A stretch of 21,107 nt of DNA from the NCBI GenBank assembly GCA_031374125.1, contig JANMFM010000101.1:1-21107 (forward strand). The letters are read 5' to 3'. The position numbers and the translations under genes were made by a program. The DNA is from JAEYZS01 sp031374125. Lineage in GTDB: Bacteria; Bdellovibrionota; Bdellovibrionia; Bdellovibrionales; JAEYZS01. The notes beneath the pieces are model-generated. The model saw only the letters and a list, made by a program, of their open reading frames with translations, did no database searches and had not been told where the DNA came from. This document shows positions 1 through 7,709 of the stretch, piece by piece (position 1 is the first letter of the stretch; each line of letters opens with the position of its first letter).

Positions 1-1
1 C

Positions 2-124
2 TACAACTCGAAAAGACTTCACTCATCTCTAGGATACAAGACCCCAGAGGAGTTCGAAAAAGAAGTTTTAAAACTTAACCCCGCTGACCGTCCCACCCAA
101 AAACTATGGGGCTACAGTGTCTAA
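2..124 (+). pseudogene. IS3-family transposase (OrfB), 3' end only, cut by the window edge
   Basis: The first frame reads without a start codon for 40 residues to a TAA stop. It contains YNSKRLHSSLGYKTPEEFE, the hallmark C-terminus of the integrase-core (rve) transposase of IS3-family elements, where the pattern YN..R.HS.LGY.TP.EF surrounds the last helix after the catalytic glutamate. The rest of the gene lies left of the window, so I cannot tell whether the element is intact. The reading frame shown is not disrupted. Family assignment rests on the motif; the subgroup is not determined from this fragment. Confidence 0.85.
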
Positions 125-140
125 TACGGGGCTCATTCCA
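100..140 (+). mobile_element. Right terminal end of the IS3-family element
   Basis: Read on the minus strand from 140, the sequence begins TGGAATGAGCCCCGTATTAG and continues through ACAC, overlapping the transposase stop. IS3-family elements end in 5'-TG...CA-3', and the IS3 subgroup has terminal repeats of the form TG(N)CC(N)...GGACAC, which this resembles. I infer that the insertion ends at 140 and that sequence from 141 is target DNA. The left end and the target duplication lie outside the window, so the exact boundary is inferred. Confidence 0.55.
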
Positions 141-168
141 GATATAGACTAAACTGATCATTCTAAGT

Positions 169-450
169 ATGTTGATCACAGCCACAACTTGGTCAGCGAA
201 AAACTATCGCTCTTTAAAGCACCTAGGTTTTGTTAATCGTCACAGAGCTCTGAGTCTTCGAACTCTGCAGGCATTTACTGCTGCGGCTTCTGATGAACAA
301 AGTAAGGATGCTGTGCTGGTGGAGGCTACTAAAGCAGTCTTTAATGCTGGTGCTACTGGTTACCTTGACGGCTCTGCTTCGAGCGTATCTTCTGAGCAAA
401 CAATAAAAGTGGTTGAATCCGCGAAGAGCATTACCAAAGTAGCTGAGTAA
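169..450 (+). CDS. Unrecognised 93-residue ORF beside the IS end
   Basis: This open frame starts 28 bases right of the inferred IS end and has an in-frame stop at 145-147. No ribosome binding site precedes the ATG. The C-terminal half is rich in Ala, Ser and Val with alternating charge (for example SKDAVLVEATKAVFNAGATG), which looks like real protein, while the first 30 residues are less convincing. It may be the 3' remnant of a gene interrupted by the insertion, or a short orphan gene. I do not recognise a family. Confidence 0.35.
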   Translation: MLITATTWSAKNYRSLKHLGFVNRHRALSLRTLQAFTAAASDEQSKDAVLVEATKAVFNAGATGYLDGSASSVSSEQTIKVVESAKSITKVAE

Positions 451-595
451 GCTGATGTGTTGTTTGCCAACCGTTGTTCATCTTGCAATCGCAGCACTAC
501 GGACATAATAAGAAGCATGAAAACTTACACAAAAAGTACATGGAAACTATTAGATTCATATGACAATGGATTCTGTGGTGTCTCGTTAATAATAA

Positions 596-612
596 GGTTA
601 TGTCTGTTAACC
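596..612 (-). terminator. Weak hairpin after the lipoprotein gene
   Basis: GGTTA and TAACC form a 5-bp stem around a 7-base loop, just past the stop of the minus-strand lipoprotein gene. On the minus strand the stem is followed by TTATTATTAA, an interrupted U-rich tail. It is a plausible but weak intrinsic terminator. Confidence 0.3.
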
Positions 613-620
613 CAATAATA

Positions 621-1124
621 TTATTTTTTATTTCTTGCTTTCTCAATTAAAGGATAAATGTCTTCCGAGAGAGCGCCATCAAGAATTGAGTAAAACTCAT
701 CAGATAATAACAGGTCGATAGCTGCTTTGAATTTCAACTCTGTCAGCAGGTGAGCAGACCTTTCTGTAATCTTCGGATAACCTGATTTATCTACTTCATC
801 ACATCCGTAGGTGATAGACCTTTCAAAAGGTACCTTACTACAAGTATTTGTACATTTAACCGTTTTAGGAAGTGCTATAGAGAAAGCCGAGATAAACTCT
901 TTACACGTAGACTCTTTTTTGGTTTCTTTGCACTTATCATATTCCTGAAACAATGAATTACATATTTTTATGTCTACAGCCTCGCAAGTTTCCTTGCAAA
1001 TATCAGAACTAGTTGGCTCTACAACTTTAGGACTAGATTCAAAACTATTTGAAATTTTAGGTTCTTCTTTTTTTATACAAGAAAGTAGAGTCCCACAAAA
1101 AATTAAAATTAAATATTTTTTCAT
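621..1124 (-). CDS. Cysteine-rich hypothetical lipoprotein
   Basis: The 167-residue product starts MKKYLILIFCGTLLSC, a short positively charged and hydrophobic signal with a lipobox (LLSC) at residues 13-16, so Cys16 should be lipidated. After a Ser/Pro/Glu-rich linker there are eight further cysteines between about residues 40 and 110, several spaced C-x3-C, suggesting a small disulfide-stabilised periplasmic or surface domain. The C-terminal third is helical in character and has no cysteine. It stands alone on the minus strand and diverges from the secretion operon. I recognise no family; a role in surface exclusion or cargo is possible but not supported by sequence alone. Confidence 0.7.
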   Translation of the reverse strand: MKKYLILIFCGTLLSCIKKEEPKISNSFESSPKVVEPTSSDICKETCEAVDIKICNSLFQEYDKCKETKKESTCKEFISAFSIALPKTVKCTNTCSKVPFERSITYGCDEVDKSGYPKITERSAHLLTELKFKAAIDLLLSDEFYSILDGALSEDIYPLIEKARNKK

Positions 1125-1125
1125 G

Positions 1126-1466
1126 CTTTATATTTGAATATTGAAATTCTCTTTTGGTCAATGATCTAAGCAAATTGGAACGCATCAGCTATTAATTTAG
1201 ATAAATCAATTCTGTAAATACTCTGACTGCTATGAGCAGAATACCCTACAAGTTAGGTATGTTGCAATTCACGCTACTGTTTTCGCTACTCTAGAGTAGC
1301 ATTTTGCTACTTATTTCCTGCTACTCTTAAAATTCACACTTCATCTTAAGCCTAAGTAACAATTCAATTTTTATCAAAAATTCAACAATTCAAATCAAGT
1401 GGCACGTCGTTGCTCTTATAGATCCTCTAAACGGGCTTAGCGCCCATAACCAAAGGAGGATCGAAC
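1126..1466. promoter_or_regulatory. Non-coding control region between the lipoprotein gene and the secretion operon
   Basis: About 340 AT-rich bases contain no convincing gene. From left to right they hold a small inverted repeat ATACC/GGTAT (1241-1260), the GCTACT repeat cluster (1273-1325, listed separately), two copies of CAATTCAA (1360-1367 and 1386-1393) and a short GGGC/GCCC stem just before the first operon gene. This is where the operon promoter must lie. The repeats could be operators or part of a transfer origin. I could not pick out a clear -35/-10 pair. Confidence 0.5.
1273..1325. repeat. GCTACT repeat cluster with a perfect 16-bp palindrome
   Basis: GCTACT occurs at 1273, 1285, 1306 and 1320 in the plus orientation, and its complement AGTAGC at 1295. 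The copies at 1285 and 1295 make the perfect palindrome GCTACTCTAGAGTAGC (1285-1300). Five half-sites in 53 bases is far above expectation and looks like a multi-site binding region for a dimeric DNA-binding protein upstream of the secretion operon. The regulator encoded at 12591 or the accessory protein at 12196 are candidates, but this link is inference. Confidence 0.6.
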
Positions 1467-1688
1467 ATGAATAAAGAAACAATAAAAAAAGAGAGCCTAA
1501 ATCTCATGGTTCTTAATGGATCTATTGAGGCTTCTAAAAAAACAAAGCCAAGATTTTGGCTTGAGAAATTTCTAAAGCCAATTTTTGTAAGCGAACAGCA
1601 GATGACCTTAGAAGAATGGGATCGTCTTGAATCTAAACCTCGAAGGTCAAATATCAATCGATGTCCGACGTTCAGTAGATATTTTTAA
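1467..1688 (+). CDS. Small hypothetical protein, first gene of the secretion operon
   Basis: A 73-residue basic protein with a very good start: AGGAGG at 1454-1459 lies seven bases before the ATG. The sequence has no signal peptide or membrane segment. The middle reads FWLEKFLKPIFVSEQQMTLEEWDRLESKPRR, mostly amphipathic and probably helical. It ends 13 bases before the next small gene in the same frame, separated by a single TAA. I do not recognise it. Its place at the head of the operon suggests a regulatory or accessory conjugation role, as with other small leading genes of transfer operons. Confidence 0.6.
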   Translation: MNKETIKKESLNLMVLNGSIEASKKTKPRFWLEKFLKPIFVSEQQMTLEEWDRLESKPRRSNINRCPTFSRYF

Positions 1689-1700
1689 AACGGATTTATT

Positions 1701-1958
1701 ATGTCAAGAACACACAAAGACAATCCAAACTACTTTAAAAATATCAAACGAAAAGAAAGCGATCAGTCTCCCAAATATCGAAAGCACAAAAGAGGAGAAG
1801 ACGTTGACTATATTCTCTATCCAAAAGCAAGGGACGGTTCAAAGTTTTATCACTGCGTAGAGCGGAAAATGCCAATCTTTTATGACGAACTAGATATGTC
1901 CGAGGGACTCATCGACCAGATGGATGCATTTAACGATAGAGATAATGATGCAAGCTAA
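1701..1958 (+). CDS. Small charged hypothetical protein
   Basis: The 85-residue product is very hydrophilic. It has a Lys/Arg-rich N-terminal half (residues 1-32) and an acidic C-terminal half ending in a run of Asp and Asn, and contains no signal or membrane segment. The ribosome binding site is weak, so translation probably depends on coupling to the gene ending at 1688. An overlapping frame at 1627-1860 competes with it. I prefer this one because it runs on to within 22 bases of the next gene and keeps the operon spacing. The family is unknown. Confidence 0.55.
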   Translation: MSRTHKDNPNYFKNIKRKESDQSPKYRKHKRGEDVDYILYPKARDGSKFYHCVERKMPIFYDELDMSEGLIDQMDAFNDRDNDAS

Positions 1959-1980
1959 ACAATCAACAGGAGGAAATTAT

Positions 1981-2382
1981 ATGAAGGATAACGTAATTCA
2001 ATTAACAAAAGACTTTAGACAAAAAGTCGAAAAACATTTTGTCTATCTAGGGAAAATGTCTTCTTACGGAGAAGTTGAAGAAAGAGAGGCCGTAGGGATC
2101 GCATTTCAGAGGGATGGATCAAGCCAATTTAGAATGAAGCTATGGATGTTTCATAAAACTCCATATTTCTTAATCCCTGCAAAAGATGACCGCACAAAGT
2201 ACATCGTTTATGCAGTCGATGATCACCCACAGAATAAAGAGCTTAAAAGTTTTTGGAACAAAGTGGGAGTTGCAAATCTTTGTGGGAACTATCTCAAAGT
2301 AAAACTCTATCTCTTACAAGAAGATCTTTTCTTAAGTCTCTTCTCATCCAATCAACCCAATAACTATCAGGAGGCCTCATGA
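1981..2382 (+). CDS. Hypothetical cytoplasmic protein upstream of virB2
   Basis: The product is 133 residues, starting MKDNVIQLTKDFRQ. A longer in-frame ATG exists upstream at 1924, but AGGAGG sits seven bases before 1981 and fixes this start. The protein has alternating charged and aromatic stretches (RMKLWMFHKTPYFLIPAKDD), suggesting a small beta-rich soluble domain, and no signal peptide. It ends with a TGATG overlap into virB2. I recognise no family. Its constant association with the secretion genes can only be tested by comparing related elements. Confidence 0.7.
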   Translation: MKDNVIQLTKDFRQKVEKHFVYLGKMSSYGEVEEREAVGIAFQRDGSSQFRMKLWMFHKTPYFLIPAKDDRTKYIVYAVDDHPQNKELKSFWNKVGVANLCGNYLKVKLYLLQEDLFLSLFSSNQPNNYQEAS

Positions 2383-2717
2383 TGAATTATTTTTCAAATC
2401 CACTTTTTAAGAAAATATCTCAAATTGTATTACTAGGTCTAATCCAGGCTATGACAATTATCCTAGCTGTAAGCTTTGTCTTGGCACTTCCAGAAGTGTG
2501 TCACGCAAGCCTTGAATCATCCTTACTTGGTATGAAATCAAAGCTCACAGGCTTTATCCTTCCGGTGATGGGAGTTCTTGGAATGGCTGGTGCTGCCCTT
2601 AGCTTCTTTGTAGGACATGAAAACGCTAAAAAACACGCCATCTATGCAGCAGTCGGTTGTGTGATCGGATTTGGGGCTCAAGCTATCGTGGACTTCATTT
2701 CACAAACGGTGGTGTAA
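2382..2717 (+). CDS. virB2: VirB2/TrbC-type pilin precursor
   Basis: The 111-residue product has the layout of conjugative pilins. A long signal region (residues 1-42) ends in a signal-peptidase-type C-H-A site, and the mature chain of about 69 residues has two hydrophobic helices (about 52-74 and 82-105) rich in Gly and Ala, separated by a short basic loop (GHENAKKHA). VirB2 subunits stack into the extracellular pilus and are held in the inner membrane before assembly. An alternative ATG three bases earlier exists. AGGAGG at 2369-2374 is seven bases from this start and four from the other. Position directly before virB3 and virB4 supports the call. Confidence 0.85.
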   Translation: MNYFSNPLFKKISQIVLLGLIQAMTIILAVSFVLALPEVCHASLESSLLGMKSKLTGFILPVMGVLGMAGAALSFFVGHENAKKHAIYAAVGCVIGFGAQAIVDFISQTVV

Positions 2718-2718
2718 G

Positions 2719-3069
2719 TTGAATAATAACGAAACACCACTTCTAGTATCAACGGTACCAAGAACATTGGAGGCAAAGAGTAAAATCTTCGGATTTGAAA
2801 TCTCCGATGTTCTTCTCTTATTCCTAAATCTTTCAATTCAAAATCTCATCTTTGGAACCACACCTTTAAAGTATCTCATGGTTTGGGGTACAACTTTATC
2901 TCTAGGCTTAATCCTATTTTTTGTAAAACGAGGAAAGCCTGATAATTATCTTCAGCACCTTGCTCAATACACTTTTTCATCTGCAATCAAGTACGCAAAT
3001 TTAAATGATAGAAAATATAGAAAGTTTATAAAAGAAACTAATGAAGGAGGTTCTGATGACAGACTATAA
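2719..3069 (+). CDS. virB3: VirB3/TraL-type inner-membrane protein
   Basis: A TTG at 2719, one base after the virB2 stop and preceded by GGTGG, gives a 116-residue product starting NNNETPLLVSTVPRTLE. An in-frame ATG at 2671 would lie deep inside virB2 and has no ribosome site, so I reject it. VirB3 proteins are about 100 residues with a short N-terminal cytoplasmic tail followed by one or two membrane segments. Here two hydrophobic stretches (about residues 29-46 and 48-66) precede a basic, soluble tail. VirB3 docks the VirB4 ATPase at the inner membrane, and virB4 follows with an overlap of 14 bases. Confidence 0.8.
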   Translation: MNNNETPLLVSTVPRTLEAKSKIFGFEISDVLLLFLNLSIQNLIFGTTPLKYLMVWGTTLSLGLILFFVKRGKPDNYLQHLAQYTFSSAIKYANLNDRKYRKFIKETNEGGSDDRL

Positions 3070-5551
3070 TCCTCTTTGCGAAGAATTACCATATTGGGAG
3101 CTTGAATCTCATATTTTAAATCACGATGGATCAGTTTCTTCTGGTATAGAGATTTCTCCCCTTGATATTGATTGCTTTGATAATGATAGAATCAATCAGC
3201 TTACTGGGTCGTTACGTTCTTTAGTAAATACGGTTCCAGAAAATTACACCCTGCAACTTCTTGTTTCAACAGATTCTGATTTTTCTAAAATTCTAGATAG
3301 GCATAAAAATTTAATAAATACCAAAAGTGAATTTTTATTAGATCTAGATGAGTACAGACAGAAAAGAATTCTGGATCAAATTGAAAAAAACGATCTTCAA
3401 AGAACAAGAATTTTTCTATTTTTAAAATCTCCACAACTTCAAGTAAAAGTGGGATTATTTTTTAGAGCAGTAAAATATTTCTCAAAGAATTTTAATGAAA
3501 ATTTCTCAAATCGACTTCAGGAGTTAAAAGAATCTGCTGATAGTATAAAAGCGTCTTTAAGCTCAATGGGGTTTTCTACAAAAACCCTTTCAAAAGAAGA
3601 TATGGTTTTTTTAATCTACAGATACCTTAACCCTGAAAGATCAAAGAACATTCCAGCGCCTGAGATCTTTTCACCGAAAGAAGAAGAGTATGACCTTGAG
3701 TCCGTAAATAAAGAACCAGAGCTTTCTTTACCTTCGCCAAGGTCACAACTTGTGTTTGGCGATCTCATCTTGGATAAAGATGACTTTGTCTTAGATAATT
3801 ATCGTACAAGAGTCTTAACACTTAAGACTCTACCTGAGATCACCCTCTCAGGCCAAATGAAATCGTTTCTTAAGTTTGATTTTCATTATGATCTTCTTTT
3901 TACTTTTAAAGTTTCAGATCAAGGAAAAGAAATAAAAACTCTAGAAAGACGAAGAAGGACTGCAAATTCCTTATCACAGGCAAGACCAGGCCAAGTCACT
4001 GATCTTGAAAATGAATCAAAGCTATCGACGACTGAAGGTTTATTAAGAGAGCTCATTGATACGGGACAACGAATTTTTGTATCAGAACTTTCAGTCATTT
4101 TAAGAGAAGAAAATTCTAAGTCTGGTATCAAAAATTTGAACCAAAAATCAAGAGAGGTTTTAAGTAAATTCAAAACACTCAGCGGCGCTGAAGCCATTCA
4201 AGAAAGCTATGGAGCTTGGAAGATTTTTAAATCCAATATGCCAGGCGCTCCCATAAGGCTTGAGCGCGGAAAGCGTATGAAAACCAATAACCTTGTGGAC
4301 TTTATGCCACTCTATGGTCCTAGACTTGGAGACGATATACCTGTCATTCTCCTGTACAATAGACAGAACTCTCTTTTGAGTCTTAACCCTTATGATTCTA
4401 GCCTTTCAAATTACAATGCATTAGTTACAGGAGCCTCAGGCTCAGGAAAATCGTTTTTTAATAACTGTCTTCTGTTTCAGCAAGTAGCACGCGGAACAAA
4501 GTCCTTTATCATTGATATAGGCGGGAGCTATCAAAAACTAACCTCTCTACTTGATGGCCAGTATTTTGATGTTTCCTTAAACGAGAAATACGCCATTAAT
4601 CCTTTCTACATACAAGATATAGAAAAGGGACCAAGCTCAGAAAAATTAAAGGGTATTTCTTCTATTATCGAGCAAATGGTGTCAGATAAGGATTCAAAGC
4701 TTTCCAGATTAGAAAGAGTTTTAATTGAAAAGACTTTAGCTGAAACTTTTGAAAGAGCAAAAGCTAAAAACGAAGTTCCAATTCTTTCTGATTTTAAAAA
4801 TCTTTGCGAAATCTCAAAAGAACCGGAACTTCAAAAAATAGCAAAGCTTCTTTACTCTTGGGTTGGAGATGCTCCTTATGGAAGACTTTTAGATCGTAGA
4901 GCCTCGATTTCAACCGAAAAACTTGTAACTACTTTTGACCTCAGAGGCCTTTCACAGTTTCCGGATCTTCAATCCGTTATGATCTTGATTATTACAAATT
5001 TTATTCTAGATCAGGTAGAAAACGAAAGGTCAGTTCTTAAAAGAATTTTACTGGACGAGGCATGGCAACATTTGCAAAGCCCTGCTGCAACTTCTTTTAT
5101 GGAGTATGCAGCAAGAACTTTTAGGAAAACCGGAAGCGGAATTACATTTATTACTCAAGCTGTCGATGAAATCGTAGCAAGTCCTATTGCTAGTGCAATT
5201 TTAAATAACACTGCAATGAAGGTTGTGATGCAGCAGCGTGGAGATATCAATGTTTTAAAGGATTCTCTCAAACTAAATGAGCAGGAAGTTGCTCTAATTC
5301 AAAGCCTAGAGCAAAGAAAGGGAGTTTTTAGCGAAGCCTTTATGATCGAAGGAGATCATAGGCAAGTTATAAGAGTATTTCCTACGCCTCTTGAGTATTG
5401 GGCCTCAACGAGTGATTCAAAAGATAATTTGCTTTTAAGTTCTTATCAAAAAGATGGGCTTACTTTATATGAATCAATCAAGAAAGCATCTCAAGAATAT
5501 CCATATGGAGTCTCTCAAAAAAAATCTGAAGTGGAAGTGGCGACAGTATGA
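3056..5551 (+). CDS. virB4: VirB4/TraC-family secretion ATPase
   Basis: This 831-residue protein powers pilus assembly and substrate passage at the cytoplasmic face of the channel. The N-terminal half (about 1-400) resembles the TraC/VirB4 membrane-docking region. The C-terminal half is a RecA-like motor with Walker A GASGSGKS at 459-466 and Walker B RILLDEAWQ with D667-E668, followed by the TGSGITFITQ segment typical of this family. The start is set by AAGGAGG five bases upstream; an in-frame ATG at 3041 lies before that site. The length matches TraC/VirB4 proteins (about 800-880). It overlaps virB5 by ATGA. It is the only assembly ATPase seen in the cluster. Confidence 0.93.
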   Translation: MTDYNPLCEELPYWELESHILNHDGSVSSGIEISPLDIDCFDNDRINQLTGSLRSLVNTVPENYTLQLLVSTDSDFSKILDRHKNLINTKSEFLLDLDEYRQKRILDQIEKNDLQRTRIFLFLKSPQLQVKVGLFFRAVKYFSKNFNENFSNRLQELKESADSIKASLSSMGFSTKTLSKEDMVFLIYRYLNPERSKNIPAPEIFSPKEEEYDLESVNKEPELSLPSPRSQLVFGDLILDKDDFVLDNYRTRVLTLKTLPEITLSGQMKSFLKFDFHYDLLFTFKVSDQGKEIKTLERRRRTANSLSQARPGQVTDLENESKLSTTEGLLRELIDTGQRIFVSELSVILREENSKSGIKNLNQKSREVLSKFKTLSGAEAIQESYGAWKIFKSNMPGAPIRLERGKRMKTNNLVDFMPLYGPRLGDDIPVILLYNRQNSLLSLNPYDSSLSNYNALVTGASGSGKSFFNNCLLFQQVARGTKSFIIDIGGSYQKLTSLLDGQYFDVSLNEKYAINPFYIQDIEKGPSSEKLKGISSIIEQMVSDKDSKLSRLERVLIEKTLAETFERAKAKNEVPILSDFKNLCEISKEPELQKIAKLLYSWVGDAPYGRLLDRRASISTEKLVTTFDLRGLSQFPDLQSVMILIITNFILDQVENERSVLKRILLDEAWQHLQSPAATSFMEYAARTFRKTGSGITFITQAVDEIVASPIASAILNNTAMKVVMQQRGDINVLKDSLKLNEQEVALIQSLEQRKGVFSEAFMIEGDHRQVIRVFPTPLEYWASTSDSKDNLLLSSYQKDGLTLYESIKKASQEYPYGVSQKKSEVEVATV

Positions 5552-6261
5552 AAAAATTAAAAAACATTTTTATAATTATCGTCGTTTCATTTTCGTTAAT
5601 ACTTACACCCTACAAAGCGAAGGCAGATCTATTTGGCGGAGACGTGGTAGTCCTTACGCAGATTCTTGCACAGACAATAAAGCAGTTGGTGGAACTAAGG
5701 GCTATTCTAAAAACCGAGAAAGATACCCTGGGACTACTTCGAGATATCAACTCTGGAGTAAAAACAGGTATTGCGCTTATTAAAATTATTAATCCTAATT
5801 TTAACCCTGGTGTATATGGAAATCTCAAAGACTCTAGGGCCGTTCTAGAAGCTATCAAAGATTTATATGGAGAAGCTCCGAAGAGTGCAGATAGTGAGCT
5901 TTTAGAAATCCAAGATCAAAGCGTTGCTGAAACGATTTCTATGAATAGAAATATTTATGACTATGCTGACCAAGTGGATTTAGAAAGAGAAAGAATTCTA
6001 AACCATGCGCAAGTTACAAGCCCCCAAGGATCTGCGAAATTGCAAAATCAATCTTTAGCTATTCTTATCGGAGTCACAACTCAGCTCTTAAGAACTCAAA
6101 GTCAGATGATGAAGCTTCTTGCTCAAAATATGGCTCTAGAAAATAGAAAGGAAAAAGCCTCATCTCAGCAATTTATGGAAAATTACAAAAATATTTCTTC
6201 AGGTCTTGGATCAATTCCCAAAGAAACAAAACTTCCTACTCTTAAAAACGGAGGTGACTAA
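5548..6261 (+). CDS. virB5: VirB5/TrbJ-type pilus-associated protein
   Basis: The 237-residue product has a clear signal peptide (basic start, hydrophobic core, A-K-A cleavage site near residue 26). The mature protein then begins DLFGGDVVVLTQILAQTIKQ, the sort of start seen in TrbJ/VirB5 proteins. The rest is strongly helical with heptad-like stretches (about 140-215) and ends hydrophilic. VirB5 proteins are periplasmic and sit at the pilus tip, aiding adhesion and assembly. It overlaps virB4 (ATGA) and virB6 (TAATG), so it is translationally coupled on both sides. The family match is by architecture and context rather than a single motif. Confidence 0.75.
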   Translation: MKKLKNIFIIIVVSFSLILTPYKAKADLFGGDVVVLTQILAQTIKQLVELRAILKTEKDTLGLLRDINSGVKTGIALIKIINPNFNPGVYGNLKDSRAVLEAIKDLYGEAPKSADSELLEIQDQSVAETISMNRNIYDYADQVDLERERILNHAQVTSPQGSAKLQNQSLAILIGVTTQLLRTQSQMMKLLAQNMALENRKEKASSQQFMENYKNISSGLGSIPKETKLPTLKNGGD

Positions 6262-7112
6262 TGCCGCAATTTGAAGTTTTAGGAACTTTAGTTACAGACA
6301 TCCATGGGATGCTAACAAGAATGTATTTTCTAGCACTACCAGTAGCAATTCTTGTCGCCGTCATTGTCGGGTACTTTAAAAGCGGTGGCGGAGATCATGT
6401 AGACACTTTAAGAAGATCCTTTGTAGCAACTATTCTTTTGATCTCATTTCCTGAGATTTCAACCTTTATTGTCAATATATGTGATGGCGTCGCCTTAAAA
6501 ATTGATGATATGTCAGGCCTTGATGCCTTTCTTAAAATGGTCCAAGAAAAGAGCGAGAGCTACTCTATAGGAAAAGAAGTTTTACTGCTTCAATTCAATG
6601 ACCTTATTGTTGCTATCTTAAGTTTTTTGAGTTTTCTTCTAGTCTATATTGCAAGATACATCACCATAGCTATGTACTACTTCTACTGGGTATTTTTATC
6701 AATTCTATCACCCATTATGATTCTTCTTTATGTTTTTCCCTCAACTGCTCACATCACTAAGAATCTTTTCAAGAATCTAATCGAAGTAGCAAGCTGGAAA
6801 ATCGTGTGGGCAATTTTAAGTGCAATGCTTACGACACTATCACTAGGAAATATCTATAGCACAGAAGGAAGCTATATCACTCTGATTGTACTAAATTTCG
6901 TCATAGCAATTGCCATGATATTTACGCCACTACTTGTGAAATCCATTATCGGCGAAGGAGCGACCGCTGCTACTCAAGCGATTGGTGGAGCTGCAGTTTC
7001 AGCCATGGTGAGATTACCCACTAGGATTAGTGGTGTCACTTACGGGGCAAAGTCAGCTGCATCAAATGTTAAAACATACACCGTTCATAAAATTCAAAAC
7101 TATAAAAAATAA
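6261..7112 (+). CDS. virB6: VirB6/TrbL-type polytopic inner-membrane channel protein
   Basis: The 283-residue protein has about six hydrophobic segments, near residues 20-40, 48-70, 110-133, 138-158, 172-192 and 207-230, followed by a Gly/Ala-rich and basic C-terminal tail. This is the pattern of VirB6/TrbL proteins, which form the inner-membrane part of the DNA path. The central loop between segments two and three (about 70-108) is the likely periplasmic loop. The ATG overlaps the virB5 stop. The ORF ends 15 bases before virB8, which has its own strong AAGGAGG site. Confidence 0.85.
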   Translation: MPQFEVLGTLVTDIHGMLTRMYFLALPVAILVAVIVGYFKSGGGDHVDTLRRSFVATILLISFPEISTFIVNICDGVALKIDDMSGLDAFLKMVQEKSESYSIGKEVLLLQFNDLIVAILSFLSFLLVYIARYITIAMYYFYWVFLSILSPIMILLYVFPSTAHITKNLFKNLIEVASWKIVWAILSAMLTTLSLGNIYSTEGSYITLIVLNFVIAIAMIFTPLLVKSIIGEGATAATQAIGGAAVSAMVRLPTRISGVTYGAKSAASNVKTYTVHKIQNYKK

Positions 7113-7127
7113 AAGGAGGACTACACT

Positions 7128-7709
7128 ATGAATAAAAAACTATCACTACCACAATTTCCAAAACTTGTTACTGACCTTGCGGCTCAGAATCACTACTTAA
7201 AAATCCTAACCTACTCTATGCTTGGAATTTTTTCTGTGATGCTTATTTCATTAATCTTTATGGCTGCGCGTGGACCAGATGTTATTGCTCTTGAGACATC
7301 TGGAAGACTTGCAAAAATTGGAAACACTATAAATGAAAACCATGTCTCATCAGCCGTAGAAGAATACATTCTGTATCGCTACAACTGGGATAATGCTTCT
7401 ATTGATAAGCAATTGTCTTTTTCTGAAGGGTTTATCTATCCATCACTTCTATCATCTTTTCGTAAAAGTATGGAAGAGGTTAAAAAATTTGTTCAGAATA
7501 AAAAAGTAGCTCAAAGAGTGTATGCTCATAAAATCGAAGTCGATCTAAAAAAGAAAACTGTCACCCTCACTGCTGACCGAATCAACGAGTTTGACTCACT
7601 GAAAGCTGCGACTGTTTTAAGGGTAAAATTTAACATAGAGCTTGATACTCCGACTGCGATCAATCCTTGGGGTGTTTTTATCACTAAAGAGACCGAGGGT
7701 GGTGAATAA
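7128..7709 (+). CDS. virB8: VirB8/TraE-type inner-membrane scaffold protein
   Basis: The 193-residue protein has a short cytoplasmic start, one membrane segment (about residues 25-46) and a periplasmic domain of about 145 residues. That size and bitopic layout fit TraE of F-type systems more closely than the larger VirB8 of Agrobacterium. The periplasmic part alternates helical and strand-like stretches and ends with a set of strands (VDLKKKTVTLTADRI and following), as in the NTF2-like VirB8 fold. It bridges the inner-membrane complex and the VirB9/VirB10 core. An AAGGAGG site lies before the start, and it overlaps virB9 by one base. Confidence 0.82.
   Translation: MNKKLSLPQFPKLVTDLAAQNHYLKILTYSMLGIFSVMLISLIFMAARGPDVIALETSGRLAKIGNTINENHVSSAVEEYILYRYNWDNASIDKQLSFSEGFIYPSLLSSFRKSMEEVKKFVQNKKVAQRVYAHKIEVDLKKKTVTLTADRINEFDSLKAATVLRVKFNIELDTPTAINPWGVFITKETEGGE

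Noticed and set aside
1627..1860. 77-residue plus-strand frame overlapping both small genes
   Set aside because: No ribosome site, begins inside the first gene and stops before the end of the neighbouring frame, which fits operon spacing better. A frameshift in the first gene cannot be fully excluded.
5454..5783. 109-residue plus-strand frame spanning the virB4-virB5 junction
   Set aside because: It lies in another frame of two strong genes and begins without a ribosome site.
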